This document shows positions 48,601 to 60,400 of a stretch of DNA of 64,000 nt, piece by piece. A program made the translations under genes and the position numbers. This stretch comes from Phallusia mammillata (lineage: Eukaryota > Chordata > Ascidiacea > Phlebobranchia > Ascidiidae), in the NCBI GenBank assembly GCA_003260075.1, contig QLIY01000024.1:308930-372929 (forward strand), given 5' to 3'. Position 1 is the stretch's first letter, and each line of letters opens with the position of its first letter. The notes under the pieces are model-generated. The model was not told where the DNA came from, searched no databases, and worked only from the letters and a program-made list of their open reading frames with translations.

Positions 48601-51084
48601 GTAGTGTTTAGAAAAGGGACTTACAAGATTATCACTAGGGAAGCGTCAAGTCAAGCCAAAACCTGAGTACTCAGTACCGTGCACCGTTGTTTTCGATGCT
48701 TGGTGCTCGACCGAGCAGTTGCACACACTGACCCAAGCATTAAATTTGCATATTCATTCCTGCTAACATGCAAAACTACTGTATAAAAGGGTATGCAAGA
48801 ACAAAATGACTTTTTTAAATGCATTTTAGATGGGAAAAAATGCATACTTCTGGGGCCTGTACGGCCTAATACACTACAAGTGACAAACATACTTGTTTTG
48901 GTACTGTTAAGTACCTTGGAAAGCTTAAAAACTATTAGAAATGTTTGTGATGTCACAACGTATTGAGCTTGTTTGGCAGAGCATCAACGTGAGATGCTTG
49001 TTGTTCGACCAAACAGAACATTTGCAGTTTTAGCTAATTATTACCCCTTGTTTTCATGGCCCTGAATAGTTTGCTAACAAAGAAGAGCCACCATTGCAAC
49101 AAACCTATGTAACATTTGCTAACTAAGAATGGTTTAAGGCCCATGACCAATAAACAAAAAATAAAAAAATGCTTGTGATTTATACTCTGGAGCGTCCTGT
49201 GTTTGAGTTTTGTACAACCATGTTATTAATTTCCAGGAAAACAAGGAAGAATATGTTCAACTGGTTACAGAACTCCGTATGACTCGAGCCATACAGCCAC
49301 AAATAGATGCTTTCAAAGAGGGATTTAATGAATTTATACCAGGTAGTTACTATTATCAAGTTTGCTTTTGTGTATTGAACCTTTTTTAAGAACTCTGCTT
49401 CACTTTATGTAGAATCACTTTTGCAAATCTTTGATGTTGATGAGTTGAAAACAATGTTATCAGGATCTTCAAAGTTAGATGTGGAATATTTGAAATCACT
49501 TACATCATATTCTGGTTGTTATGATGAAAACCATCAGGTAATTGAACATATTTCTAGATGGCCAAGTGGTTAGCACAACTGACCAGTGCTCATAAGGCTG
49601 TCGGTTTTAACCCTGTCCCAAGCACCTGTGTCTTTCCCTGAGCAAGAAACATAACAGCATTACTACCAGCTAGTAAAATCTGAAAAAAACTGAACTGTCA
49701 CAAACCCATGAAAAATCATTAAAATTAAAACAAGTGAAATGACCTCACTAGGCTTGCAATGAGGGCATATGGCATTTAGGCATTGCCCAGTCACAAAGAA
49801 AAATAAGAACCCTATAAACTATTTAACTTTAAAATATTTTTAAATTAGGTCAGGCACTGTTCAAAGCAAAAAACTCATGGTAAGTGTGGTCAACCAAAAT
49901 AGTCACAATACTAGATTTGTTTCTGAACATTTTCTCTTTTCAAAATAGTACATTAATTTGCATACATATAACCTTGCAAACATGTTTATTTGGTTGATTT
50001 TTTTAGCATCTTGACTCAAAAACCGAAATATGCCTCCCTACCATCATGTTTCTTTTCAATTTAAGATGTGCATCTGCTGGTAAAAATAGATTGCGGACAA
50101 ATAAAGCACACATGTTTTACTTGATTTAAAGGATAAACTTTTCCAATGCACACTTAGTTTTTTAATTGCATTTAGCAGTCTTATACAATCATTAAACATT
50201 TCCAAGTCTTGTCCAAGTAGAATATATTGTATTTAGGTGATCAAGTGGTTGTGGCAATGTGTGGAAAACATGGATGATGAGGAACAAACATCTTTGCTAC
50301 TTTTCGTCACTGGATGTTCTCGGCTTCCACCACCATTCTTAACTCATCACAACACAAAGTTTGTTGTGAGTCATGAACCTGGCAGTGAAGAAAAACTGCC
50401 CACTGCCAGTACATGGTGTGTAGATCATTTCTTTGGTACTGTCCCTAAAACATATGGTTTAAAAACAAATTCAGCATGATATTAGGACAAGACAGTGTAA
50501 CTTTATTCCAAACTTAAAGCATCAGGGTTTTTTATGACAACTTTGTGTTTTAAATCATGTCATTACCCTGTTTAAGGTGCCTTATATGTGACGTCTAAAT
50601 ATCAGCTTGTTAAAGTAAAAACTGTTGGAGAGCCACATATTTGTTAATACATTATGCCTGTGAGGAACAATATATTCATTAAGATTTATGTTTACTGACA
50701 ATTTTGATGTTTTTCCAAATATTTTTTTATATTTTTAATATTTATTTTATATTTTTAATTCCTTTAATATTATACAAACCTTTTTCTGTTTACATGTGCT
50801 TTTTTCAAAACAAGTAAAAACATTCCAATTTTACTAATATCTGTGTTGAAAAAAATTGCACTGCATGTGATAAAATTTGCTTAAATTCGACCTTGAAACA
50901 CACATCTAGAACTTGTAAAAGGCATAAAATTCTGACAGGATTTTTTTGCTATCAAGCGCCAATGACATGTTTTTTGTGCAGTATGAACATGCTGAAGCTT
51001 CCTGAGTATGGTTCCTATGAAACACTTCAGCAAAAGTTGTTCATTGCAGTGAAGTGTGGACATGCTGGATACTCCTTCATATAG
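39674..51084 (+). CDS. HACE1: HACE1 orthologue, ankyrin-HECT E3 ubiquitin ligase
   Basis: Twenty-two exons join in phase to 846 residues (human 909): 39674-39749, 40544-40598, 41259-41348, 41806-41910, 42394-42484, 42734-42850, 43908-44087, 44488-44592, 44779-44904, 44964-45030, 45436-45534, 45902-46037, 46383-46473, 46530-46685, 47069-47176, 47692-47840, 48162-48343, 48411-48505, 49237-49342, 49413-49537, 50237-50415 and 50982-51084. The start [13 protein letters not shown] matches the vertebrate N terminus. Exons 3-8 encode six or so ankyrin repeats ([43 protein letters not shown]). Exons 15-22 encode the HECT domain, with [22 protein letters not shown] and [14 protein letters not shown] almost unchanged. 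The catalytic Cys (about residue 813, [12 protein letters not shown]) accepts ubiquitin; its codon is split between exons 21 and 22. In vertebrates HACE1 ubiquitinates active Rac1. AATAAA at 51654 is a likely poly(A) signal. The middle linker is shorter and less conserved than in human. Confidence 0.97.
40301..40515. mobile_element. hAT-like MITE, 215 bp, HACE1 intron 1
   Basis: Ends are CAGCAGTTCTCAAAC and GTTTGAGAACCACTG, flanked by a perfect AGCTACAC duplication (40293-40300 and 40516-40523). It ends 28 bp before exon 2, so it may lie over the branch-point region. Confidence 0.9.
41266..41620. repeat. C10-joined duplication of HACE1 exon 3 and part of intron 3
   Basis: A 172-bp block (41266-41437) restarts at 41448 after ten C (41438-41447). 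The second copy repeats exon 3 from GGGGATTTG to its donor but lacks the acceptor, so it should not be spliced in. One difference changes a codon from TGG in the used exon to AGG in the duplicate. Arg is the residue I recall at this place in vertebrate HACE1, so the duplicate preserves the more typical residue. Confidence 0.9.
43172..43725. mobile_element. hAT-like MITE, 554 bp, HACE1 intron 6
   Basis: Ends are CAGGGGCGGGCAGC and GTTGCCTGCCCCTG, flanked by a perfect ATCTAACT duplication (43164-43171 and 43726-43733). It has GC-rich ends with GCGGGCC motifs and no coding frame. Confidence 0.9.
47320..47665 (+). repeat. tRNA-derived SINE-like repeat with inverted ends, HACE1 intron 15
   Basis: A GGTTTGAATCC box (47558-47568) follows CCGGAAAGACTCCTG. 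Both outer parts (about 47365-47430 and 47590-47660) are inverted versions of the tail GCC...ATGGGAATGC...ACTATGATTT. It therefore looks like two SINE tails head to head around one body. Confidence 0.65.
48741..49030. repeat. Dispersed repeat, copy 1, HACE1 intron 18
   Basis: It matches 61409-61684, for example in CCAAGCATTAAAT, AAAAGGGTAT, TTCTGGGGCCTG and ACATTTG. There are no clear terminal repeats and no coding frame. The family is unknown. Confidence 0.65.
49555..49640 (+). repeat. tRNA-like SINE fragment, HACE1 intron 20
   Basis: TGGCCAAGTGGTTAGCAC (A-box like) is followed about 35 bp later by GGTTTTAACCC (B-box like). This gives tRNA-type internal promoter spacing, then an AGCACCTGTG region. 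I do not believe it is a functional tRNA gene, since the acceptor stem is not evident. Confidence 0.5.
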
Positions 51085-52602
51085 GCATTTTTACTGTGAA
51101 AAAAAGCTATATTAAATATCTTCAAACAACATCCAGTATTTTGTATCCTTTCTTATTTTTCTCTGGTTAACCTTGTTTTTCTTTCAACAAGAAAGATAAA
51201 GTGAGAATATGCACTATCCTTAGGAATGAAAACTATGTTATACGTATCACTTTTTGTCCTAAAGCATGTGTTTTATTTTTTACATGTGTTGCACTGTTTT
51301 AACTTTGCTAATCAACCCATTTTTTAGGTTTATAAATTATAATCCAAGGGCAAGAATATGTTTTGCACAGTTGTTTATGAAGAAATGTTTTTAATGAAAC
51401 TAATTATTTTCTATGTTGTCCATTTCAAATGCACTCATAGATGATATGCTAGGGATTGTCAAAATCAACTACATTTTGTTCACACAACCAGAAAATTTTA
51501 TATTCTGTTCAGTATAGGTTTTATCTAGTATATTGAGTATGATGCTAATGTAAATGTAAGCTACAAACGTACCCACTGTTTATGCCATAGTAATTTATAT
51601 GTTTTGTTTATGCAGTTAAGTTCCAACTATGTCATGCGCAAATGTGTGTTAACAATAAAATAAACAGCATAAACCTGAAACTGCAAGACGAAATACTGTA
51701 TGGCAAAGTCCAGAGTGCATTTTGGCCTTAACCTTTCAATTGATTTTGTTTTGACATTGGAAGTGTTTCCTTTGGACCTACTGGTGCAGTGACTCTTTCC
51801 TTTGAGGGTATGCCTTTCAAGACACTAACCAGTTCGGGTAGTAGTTACTTTAAAGCAACTACAATTCCATTACCGTAATGATTTATCATTTAATTGGGTA
51901 GACAACCTCACAAACTGTATTGGCCGTTGAAAATGCTAATAGTTACTGCTATTTAGGCTGGGGCTAGGTTTTTGGAATAAGATAACATGGGTACACAGAA
52001 ATTCCCCGTTAGTACTAAATACCACATGTTATCGCACATGTTCACAAAGTAAGCAGTTTAAAGGACATGATTTGGCTTTTTCAATTTTCAAATTTTTCGA
52101 ACTTTTGCAAGCGGTTATTCGGGTTGGATGAGGGTTTGTCATTGAAACTAGAAGGGTGGCTTAGCACATTTTGTCATTGCCTATACACTATAACCTATTT
52201 TAAAACATTCATATATTTCCTCTGCTTATTTTATATTGGGTCCCACATTATCCAGCGTCTTTTATAACCTTAGTTGTTTCTGCAGGCAGAAACTCATGGG
52301 TCCCCACACATGCAAAGTTAAAAATAATGCATTTCAAGAGATAACCATGAGAAAGTCGGGTGTTGTAAGGTAAAACACAGTGATCAGCACTGGGCTTAAA
52401 TAATAATACTATGAAACCACAATAATTCAATCAATAGTACTACAAAATTTGAGCCCAATCCGCCAATGTTTAAAGGTTTGACCACTAGAGGTGTTTTGAG
52501 CAACAACCATTAATGCTTCTGACTACATAGGGCTGTTAACAACCCCCTAACTGCCATGCCACAAAAACGTCCAACAAGCAACCCACAAACACAAGTAACA
52601 CA
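51085..52602. other. HACE1 3' region and intergenic sequence
   Basis: This begins with the likely HACE1 3' UTR, ending near the AATAAA at 51654. Beyond it no exon, repeat or promoter is recognised up to the assembly gap. Confidence 0.5.
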
Positions 52603-53456
52603 NNNNNNNNNNNNNNNNNNNNNNNNNNNNNNNNNNNNNNNNNNNNNNNNNNNNNNNNNNNNNNNNNNNNNNNNNNNNNNNNNNNNNNNNNNNNNNNNNN
52701 NNNNNNNNNNNNNNNNNNNNNNNNNNNNNNNNNNNNNNNNNNNNNNNNNNNNNNNNNNNNNNNNNNNNNNNNNNNNNNNNNNNNNNNNNNNNNNNNNNNN
52801 NNNNNNNNNNNNNNNNNNNNNNNNNNNNNNNNNNNNNNNNNNNNNNNNNNNNNNNNNNNNNNNNNNNNNNNNNNNNNNNNNNNNNNNNNNNNNNNNNNNN
52901 NNNNNNNNNNNNNNNNNNNNNNNNNNNNNNNNNNNNNNNNNNNNNNNNNNNNNNNNNNNNNNNNNNNNNNNNNNNNNNNNNNNNNNNNNNNNNNNNNNNN
53001 NNNNNNNNNNNNNNNNNNNNNNNNNNNNNNNNNNNNNNNNNNNNNNNNNNNNNNNNNNNNNNNNNNNNNNNNNNNNNNNNNNNNNNNNNNNNNNNNNNNN
53101 NNNNNNNNNNNNNNNNNNNNNNNNNNNNNNNNNNNNNNNNNNNNNNNNNNNNNNNNNNNNNNNNNNNNNNNNNNNNNNNNNNNNNNNNNNNNNNNNNNNN
53201 NNNNNNNNNNNNNNNNNNNNNNNNNNNNNNNNNNNNNNNNNNNNNNNNNNNNNNNNNNNNNNNNNNNNNNNNNNNNNNNNNNNNNNNNNNNNNNNNNNNN
53301 NNNNNNNNNNNNNNNNNNNNNNNNNNNNNNNNNNNNNNNNNNNNNNNNNNNNNNNNNNNNNNNNNNNNNNNNNNNNNNNNNNNNNNNNNNNNNNNNNNNN
53401 NNNNNNNNNNNNNNNNNNNNNNNNNNNNNNNNNNNNNNNNNNNNNNNNNNNNNNNN
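52603..53456. other. Assembly gap (854 N)
   Basis: Unknown sequence. The base after the gap is exactly the outer end of an inverted-repeat arm, so the gap probably hides the rest of a hairpin-forming repeat that blocked assembly. Confidence 0.95.
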
Positions 53457-53943
53457 GGTGCCTTCGAATACTACAGGTGCGCTAGGTGCGCTTGGTACCT
53501 CGCTTGGTAACCTTTTTTCGTGCAACGTAACTTAAAAATAGTGCAGGTAACTCTCTTTGGTGCGATTAAACTAATAATAGGTACGACGTAACTGGAAAAA
53601 CTACAGCTGTCCTGTTTTTATGCGTCAAATCGTAAATACTGCAGTTAACGTTAAAACACGCAAATAATGCTGGAAAAGTGTTGCGATAGTCACAACCAAA
53701 ACGCTAAACTCTGATCCATAAACCCTAACCCCAACCCCAACCCTAACCCTAACCCAACCTTAAAAACAGTACATACAGCATTATTACGTTACGTCGCAGT
53801 AACTACGAGTTTACTCGTTTCAAAAAAGGTTACCTGCACTATTTACGGGCTTTGTTGAATTAAAACGAGTTACCTGTAGTTTACCAAGCGAAGTACCTAG
53901 CGGACCAAGCGCACCTAGCGCACCTGCAGTTTTCGAAGGCACC
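53457..53943. repeat. Long inverted repeat with a telomere-like array in its loop
   Basis: The left arm 53457-53514 (GGTGCCTTCGAA...GGTGCGCTAGGTGCGCTTGG) is the inverse complement of 53880-53943. The match continues inward in part (GTGCAGGTAAC near 53542 against GTTACCTGCAC near 53829). In the loop, 53721-53759 is a degenerate (AACCCT)n array of about six units. Flanking sequence gives no reading frame. The element family is unknown. Confidence 0.8.
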
Positions 53944-54262
53944 GTCTAATTTACCCTTGTTGGGGCTTGTATATTCACATTTCGTACACCATGCGGTATT
54001 CTGATCAGCATGACATGCGGTATCATAAGGTTTTTAGTATCACCCGAAATTACCCTCCTTCAGTCGTCTGCGATCTAGCGCTGTGCAGAAAATCTCCCGC
54101 GATGTAGCATGCGAATAAAACTGAATTAAAACACCAACAGTTTACCCCAATTAAGTCGCGCTATTTAAAACATAAACACCTTTTGAAACAAAACCTGAAA
54201 AAAAGGACACCGTTTTACAAAGTTATGTTATGTTGGGTCCTTTTGCGTTCTTTGGGCTATAG

Positions 54263-54408
54263 CAGTGGTTTTTAACCAAGGCCCTTGACTTTTAGACACA
54301 TACATTTTTTGGTAGGGGGACAGGTCTTTCGGGGTTACTTAACAGGGGCCACGAGGTCCGAAAGTTACTTTTAGGGGAGCACGGTCCGTGAAAGGTTGAG
54401 AATCACTG
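54263..54408. mobile_element. hAT-like MITE, 146 bp
   Basis: Ends are CAGTGGTTTTTAACC and GGTTGAGAATCACTG. The flanks GGCTATAG (54255-54262) and GGCTACAG (54409-54416) match at 7 of 8. It lies about 440 bp upstream of the SRRM1 start codon. Confidence 0.85.
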
Positions 54409-54850
54409 GGCTACAGTAATTTTAAGTCCCGTGTGTATTTAAAAAAAAATATATATATATGTCAATTTGGGAAATTGCAGGTTTTTTATTTGTCAGCCAA
54501 AGAATACTTTTTATTGTATAAAGTAAGTTTAACCTCTGTTCAATTTACTTGGCTGTAAAAATTCTACAAAAAAATAATTTAAAAACACAAACATCAATGA
54601 GGGCTAGGTATTTTTACGGAAGTTGAAGCGCAAAACCTGACGAGAACATGCGTATGGTAGTATGGTTATGTGAAAATGAAAACTGTTTTAAACTTTTGCA
54701 TAAACTTGATAAATGCTTGAGTTCGTGTAGAGGCATTTTTGTAGCGTCAAAGCATTACATTGTATGTGTTATTTTACCAGAGCAATTTATACAATAGAAT
54801 CAACTAAGTTTTAGGAAGCTTTCAAAAACAGTGAAACTCAACAGAAAATC

Positions 54851-57400
54851 ATGGATGCTGGATTTTTTCGGGTAAAAAAACGCTAAAATTTTATTGTAAA
54901 ACTATACTTTGTCAAAGGCTTTGTGAAATGTTTCCAATTAATTGTAAGTTTGAAAAGTTTCGTTTTCTTTATTTTAATTCCGACACTATTTGCCACATAA
55001 GTTATATGGTAAGACTAAGGAACTATGGCATTTTCAGCAATGCTGAAGTAATAATAAAGCTAAAACTCAAGAAACTGCATATCTATGAAAGCTAAATTGG
55101 AAAGAATGGCTTTTGGGTGGAACAAATCGGACTTCCTTTAGTAACTTGTGAAAGTGAAATAAAAAAATTGTGGTTACACCAGCAGTTGTTGACCTACAAA
55201 TTCTGTGCAAGAAACAAACTTTCAAATCTAGAGTTATGTAGATCTTCAAATACACTTCAACTTACACTTAGGTATGATCTTATTTCGCATAAGATTCCAA
55301 AAAGATTTTGAGCTCTTAGGGAGACCACCTGAAAAAAAGAATACGTAAGAAATCGCAGACCCCAGTTATAGAACCAATGAGCTAGTTCCATTCCCTATGG
55401 AGTTATTTGTTTTTTAAATTTCAATTTTTTAAACAGGGCACCAGTGCAGACCAGGACAATCGATTTGCAAACAAGCAAAAGAAGTTGCTTAAGTCCATGA
55501 AGTTTGCAGAGGGCTTGGACATTAAGGTAATAAAAGGCTGCATTGTTTAATGTAAGTCAAATCAATATTTTATTTGCCACCCTTTGAAAATTGAATAATT
55601 GCTTGTACGAAATAAAAGTAAAAGTAATAACTGCACAGCTTGGTTAGTGAGAGTCAAACATTGGTCATTGAGTCATAAAAAGGTAAAAGCTTTGTATGAC
55701 ACATTACTTGTTGACTGTTAAAGTAGTAAATGAATTACTTGCTCATGTGTAGGTTTTTGCAAATAAGAACCCAATTTTATGTGCGCTTTTTACTGTTTGA
55801 CATAAAACGTTTCAACCAATTTTTTTTAGATTGATATGAGCAAAGTCAACATGGAAACAATCAAACCTTGGATTTCTCAAAAAATTACACAAATGTTGGG
55901 TTTTGAAGATGACGTTGTTATCGCGTATGTTTACAACAGCCTTGAAGTGGATAGGGTAGGTGGCAATATTACATGCAGCTGGCTGTACTAATTTTGTCAT
56001 TTATAATTTCAGTCCCTTTGCTGTTGATCATGCTGTTAAATCCCTCCAATTTTGGGTTGTTATTTAGCCACTTTTTGCCATTAGTTTAAAAAACTTGACA
56101 AAAATTCAGTCCACAAACTTCAACTTCTTCAATCTTTCGTACTCCTGCAGACGCGGGACTGACAACTACCTTAATGCAATCATTGTGAAACAAGCGCTTA
56201 AAACAATGTTAGAATAAAATTACTTGCATCCCTGAGTTATTCAGGAAACTGAGACTAATGATTATGATGAAACATGTAAGCTTAGTTTAGCCCAGTGGTT
56301 CTCAACCAGGAGTTTGCCATTCAAATTTTTTGCAGGGGCCACAGATCTTACATTGTTATTTAAGGTAGAGCTACTAACACCATAACGAGAATCTACCCCC
56401 AAATTTGATTGGTTATATCTCCAAAAATGCTCACGGTTAGGGCTATTAGGGTCGAGGTAAGGTATTAGCACTTAAAATCCAATAAAACTAACCAAAAAAA
56501 TTAGTTAGCACTCAAAATTCAATAAAACTAACCCAAAAAATTAGTTACTAATGTAAAAATTTTATGTACATTTTTCCCAATCCAACCCAGTTATAGCCGC
56601 TAAATAAAAATTCAGCTCTTTACGCCCCCTTGTGAAAGCGAAGTTCTGATTCTCGTTATGGTGTTAGTAGCTCTACCGTTATTTAAAGGGGCCACAAGGC
56701 CAAAAATATACTTTAGGGGCCATGGTTGATAAAAGGTTGAGAACCACTGGTTTAACCCATCACTGCCACTTTTCTCAAAGACGGTCACTGGCCACATAAT
56801 ATTGGTTGATGGGACAGCACACGAGCCATAGGTTGCTGACTCCTGGTTTAAGTTAATGCAAATATATCAAGTAAAACGCTAAGACATGGGTTGGTCATAA
56901 ATGAAAAACTTATATTTGCTTAGTTTCCAGATCCAAAAGTTCTTCAAATCAACCTAACTGGATTTCTCAATGGAAAAAATTCTCGTGCGTTCCTTGGTGA
57001 ACTTTGGCCACTTTTAACATCAGCTCAGGAAAATGTTACTGGGATTCCTGAGGCATTTTTAGAACAGAAAAAGGAAGAAATTCGAAAAAGACAAGTAAGT
57101 TTATCTGTTTCGAGTATAATCAATTGTTATCATGTTTTAGTTAGAAAGATTATTGATCAAAAAAGATAGCAGATTACTTCATTTTGCTGTAATGAATTTT
57201 GTGATAAACAGTTGGAAGCTGAGAAACTTGCTGCTCAAAAACTGGTTGAAGATGCAACAAAAGAAAAAGAATCCAAGTCAGAAAGAAAGAGGCGTGATCG
57301 CAGGTGTTTGGTGTTCATAACTTTTTTATCATATGTTTAATGTTGTTCATTGTGGGAATAGACCGATTTAATTATTATAAAATTAATTTTAAAATAATAA

Positions 57401-57442
<42 letters not shown>

Positions 57443-60400
57443 TTATCAATGACAATATTCTACATGTTACCAATTATGAGTTTGTGCCTTTTTGTCATCA
57501 GACACCTGACAAACGGCACAGTTGTAAATATGTTATTTTTGCATGGTGCAACTGTGTCTTGCATTAAGCATTGCTCAGCCACTGATCGGTATCAAGGCAA
57601 AAGCTTTGATGCTCTGACATGGCTTTCGTTAGTTCTGTTTTTGCAGCAGTCCATTCATTTGTATTTATACTTACGTATAGAAAAGCACGACCTTTAGAAC
57701 TAAAATTTGTTTGGTATCAGACTTATAAGAACCCAGAGCGGTCTATCTCTAGTTTGTTACCAATGGTCGTTACTACAGGCGTTCAAGGAGCAGAAGTAGA
57801 TCCCGGGAGAGGCGACACCGCAAGTATCGTAGACGATCACGCTCTAGGTCACCTGTGGCAAAGATTTCATCTCCTCATCGAAACAACAGCCATAGGTTGG
57901 TTATTTTTTACTATCAGATAGTGGAGCAGGGGGAAAATTTTGTTGCACCACGGTGTCATTAGCAAATAAAAAAAGTTAATAACGTCAAATAATTTTTGTT
58001 TGTTCAACAAAGGAAAAATAATGAAAAGCAAAAATACATTTGGTTCTTTGTGTTTATGGTACAGGTTTAGCGTAGGGATAAGGATTGTTTTATTTGCGGT
58101 AAAAGGCTGAAATTTGTATGGCAAAAAACTCCAACTTTGTTTAACATGTGATTGTACCACTAAGTAACAAAAAATTGTAGTACAAAAACAGAGCAGAAGC
58201 CATCAAAGCTTTTGTGTTGCAAACAATTTTTTATGGTTATAAGTAGGGCAATTATTTTTTGACCTAAAAAATAACAAAATTTGATAATAGAAAACTTTTT
58301 TTTAACAAAATTTTACACGTATGAAGCACTCAGATAGTTAAATTACGCATTAATGAACAGAAAGTTAAAATATGGCTGTAGGCTAATCTAACTAAAGCGT
58401 AAAAATGTGCAAAAGTCCAACAGAAGGGCAAAAATCTGAACACAGACCTAGCCTAATCTAAAAAGGGAAATGAGCTAATTAAAAATCACTGCCAAAAAGG
58501 TGAGAACAACAAATATTGTTCAATACTTTTGTCTAAACGAAAGATACGTGAAGTATCTATAGCAAAACCGAAGCAAGAGCTGCACCTACCTTACAGCTGC
58601 CGTAAAATGACTTGGGACTTACCAAAATTTTACAGTGTGTTGAGAATATCAACCTGATAATTTCACTTGATGGTTTATGATTCACAATAAGTAGACAATG
58701 GACCATTTACAACAGTATAAAGTAGGCTACAAGGTGTAAAACTAAAAGTTCCATCACAGTGTAACCTCTACAACAGTGGTTCTCAATCTTATACGGATCG
58801 TGTACCACCTGACAAAAAAATTTGTCGCTGCGTACCACCTAAATCTCCCTGTTTGAATGAATAGGCCAAGAAATAGGCCCATTTTCTCAACATGGCTAGC
58901 ATATTTAGAAATTTCAAAGAATGTCCAAAACACGAGTTTCGGCCAAATCAGGGCTGACCAGTTGGGTCAGTTGAGTTGCTTTTTTAGATCGGACTTAAAT
59001 TAGGTATCACAGAAAGCTACTCGCGTACCACCAGAAAAGTTCCGGCGTACCACTAGTGGTACACGTTCCACAGTTTGAGAACCACTGCTCTACAACACCA
59101 GGACCCCCCCCCCCGACAATTTTTGACCTATTCTAAAAATTTTGACAAATTTTTGACTTTTTACGACAAGTCAAAAAATAATTGCCCTAGTTATAAGTCA
59201 TTTCCTTTACCTTTAGACCACTTTAAGAAATTGATTTTCTCTGGGTTGGATCTTGCATCTTTTGTGCACACCTGGTTGTAACTTTTATTTGTCATTAAAT
59301 TTAACTGTAGATTTGTGCTGTTTCGAGACTTTCATGCCTTATTAACATGTACCTGTGGTCTTTTAGATCAGAACCAACACATTCAGTCCCAGTAGTGGAG
59401 AAAAATAAATCATTTCAAGAAGTTGTTCCTGTTGAAACTAAGAAAGATGACACTCCAGGTAGATTTCCAAAAAAAAATTGAAAACGGAATAAAGAAACAT
59501 ACCGTAAAACCTGTGTTTCTAAACTTTTATGAATTTTTGGAATTGAAAACTTTTTTTTAATATTGGTGCTAGCCTTGTCCTGAAACTTGTATGACAAGTA
59601 CATACTATCATGGTAATCCACATGCCAATTTTGCCACTTTTTTAAAGATCCTAATCAACTGGGTGTGGACAATAGAGTGTTTAAACATGATGAAAGATTT
59701 TCGTGTGCACTTAACCCCCCCACAAAAATCTGTTTGGACCTAAAGCTTTGTCTGGATTAGGCAAAGATTAACCAATGTCGATTTGTTCAAGTCTACCACA
59801 TTACTAATCATTTGTATCTTGAGTTTTGTCCGAATTAGGCAAAGACTGGGATTAACCAAATTTGGTTAACCAAGGTTTAGGCCTGTTCTAAAATAGTTTA
59901 AATGTGCTTTGTGGTTGTAGACACATACACATCTTTCACAAATAAGTTAATAAACTTACAGTTGACATAAAAAGAAACAGTGATTTTCAAACCCACACCA
60001 AACACACATACACAAATTTATCTCAAATTGTGTGTTTTTTTTATTACAAGTAACAGAGACCAAGGATGCTTCAGCGCCTGCTCAACCATCAGAAGATGCA
60101 GATAAAGAGAACAATGTATCAGTTAACAACAGTGGGTTGGTTGTTTCACCAGACCCTAAAGAAACAAAGTAAAGTTTGTGGAATTTTTAGCTTTTAAATT
60201 TTTCAAAGGAATTTTGCTGCTCTACTCTAAACACATAAGTCAGTGGTTTCCAACCTGAGGGAATTTTAAAACTTAAGCGAAGGAATTTACTTTAATTTGT
60301 ACATGTGATTTGTAAATAGACACTTTTGTTTTAAAAACCGATGCTGTGAAGTTGATAAAAACCCAATTTTAAATGATCTTTGTATGGTTAAGCATCTACT

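Noticed and set aside
49555-49640. Possible functional tRNA gene
   Set aside because: A- and B-box-like motifs are present but no acceptor stem or anticodon arm could be folded by eye; better explained as a SINE.
52536-53525. Long frames across the gap on both strands
   Set aside because: They consist almost entirely of unknown bases.
57304-57567. Frame with a polyproline run
   Set aside because: It is the translation of the C38 homopolymer inside an SRRM1 intron.
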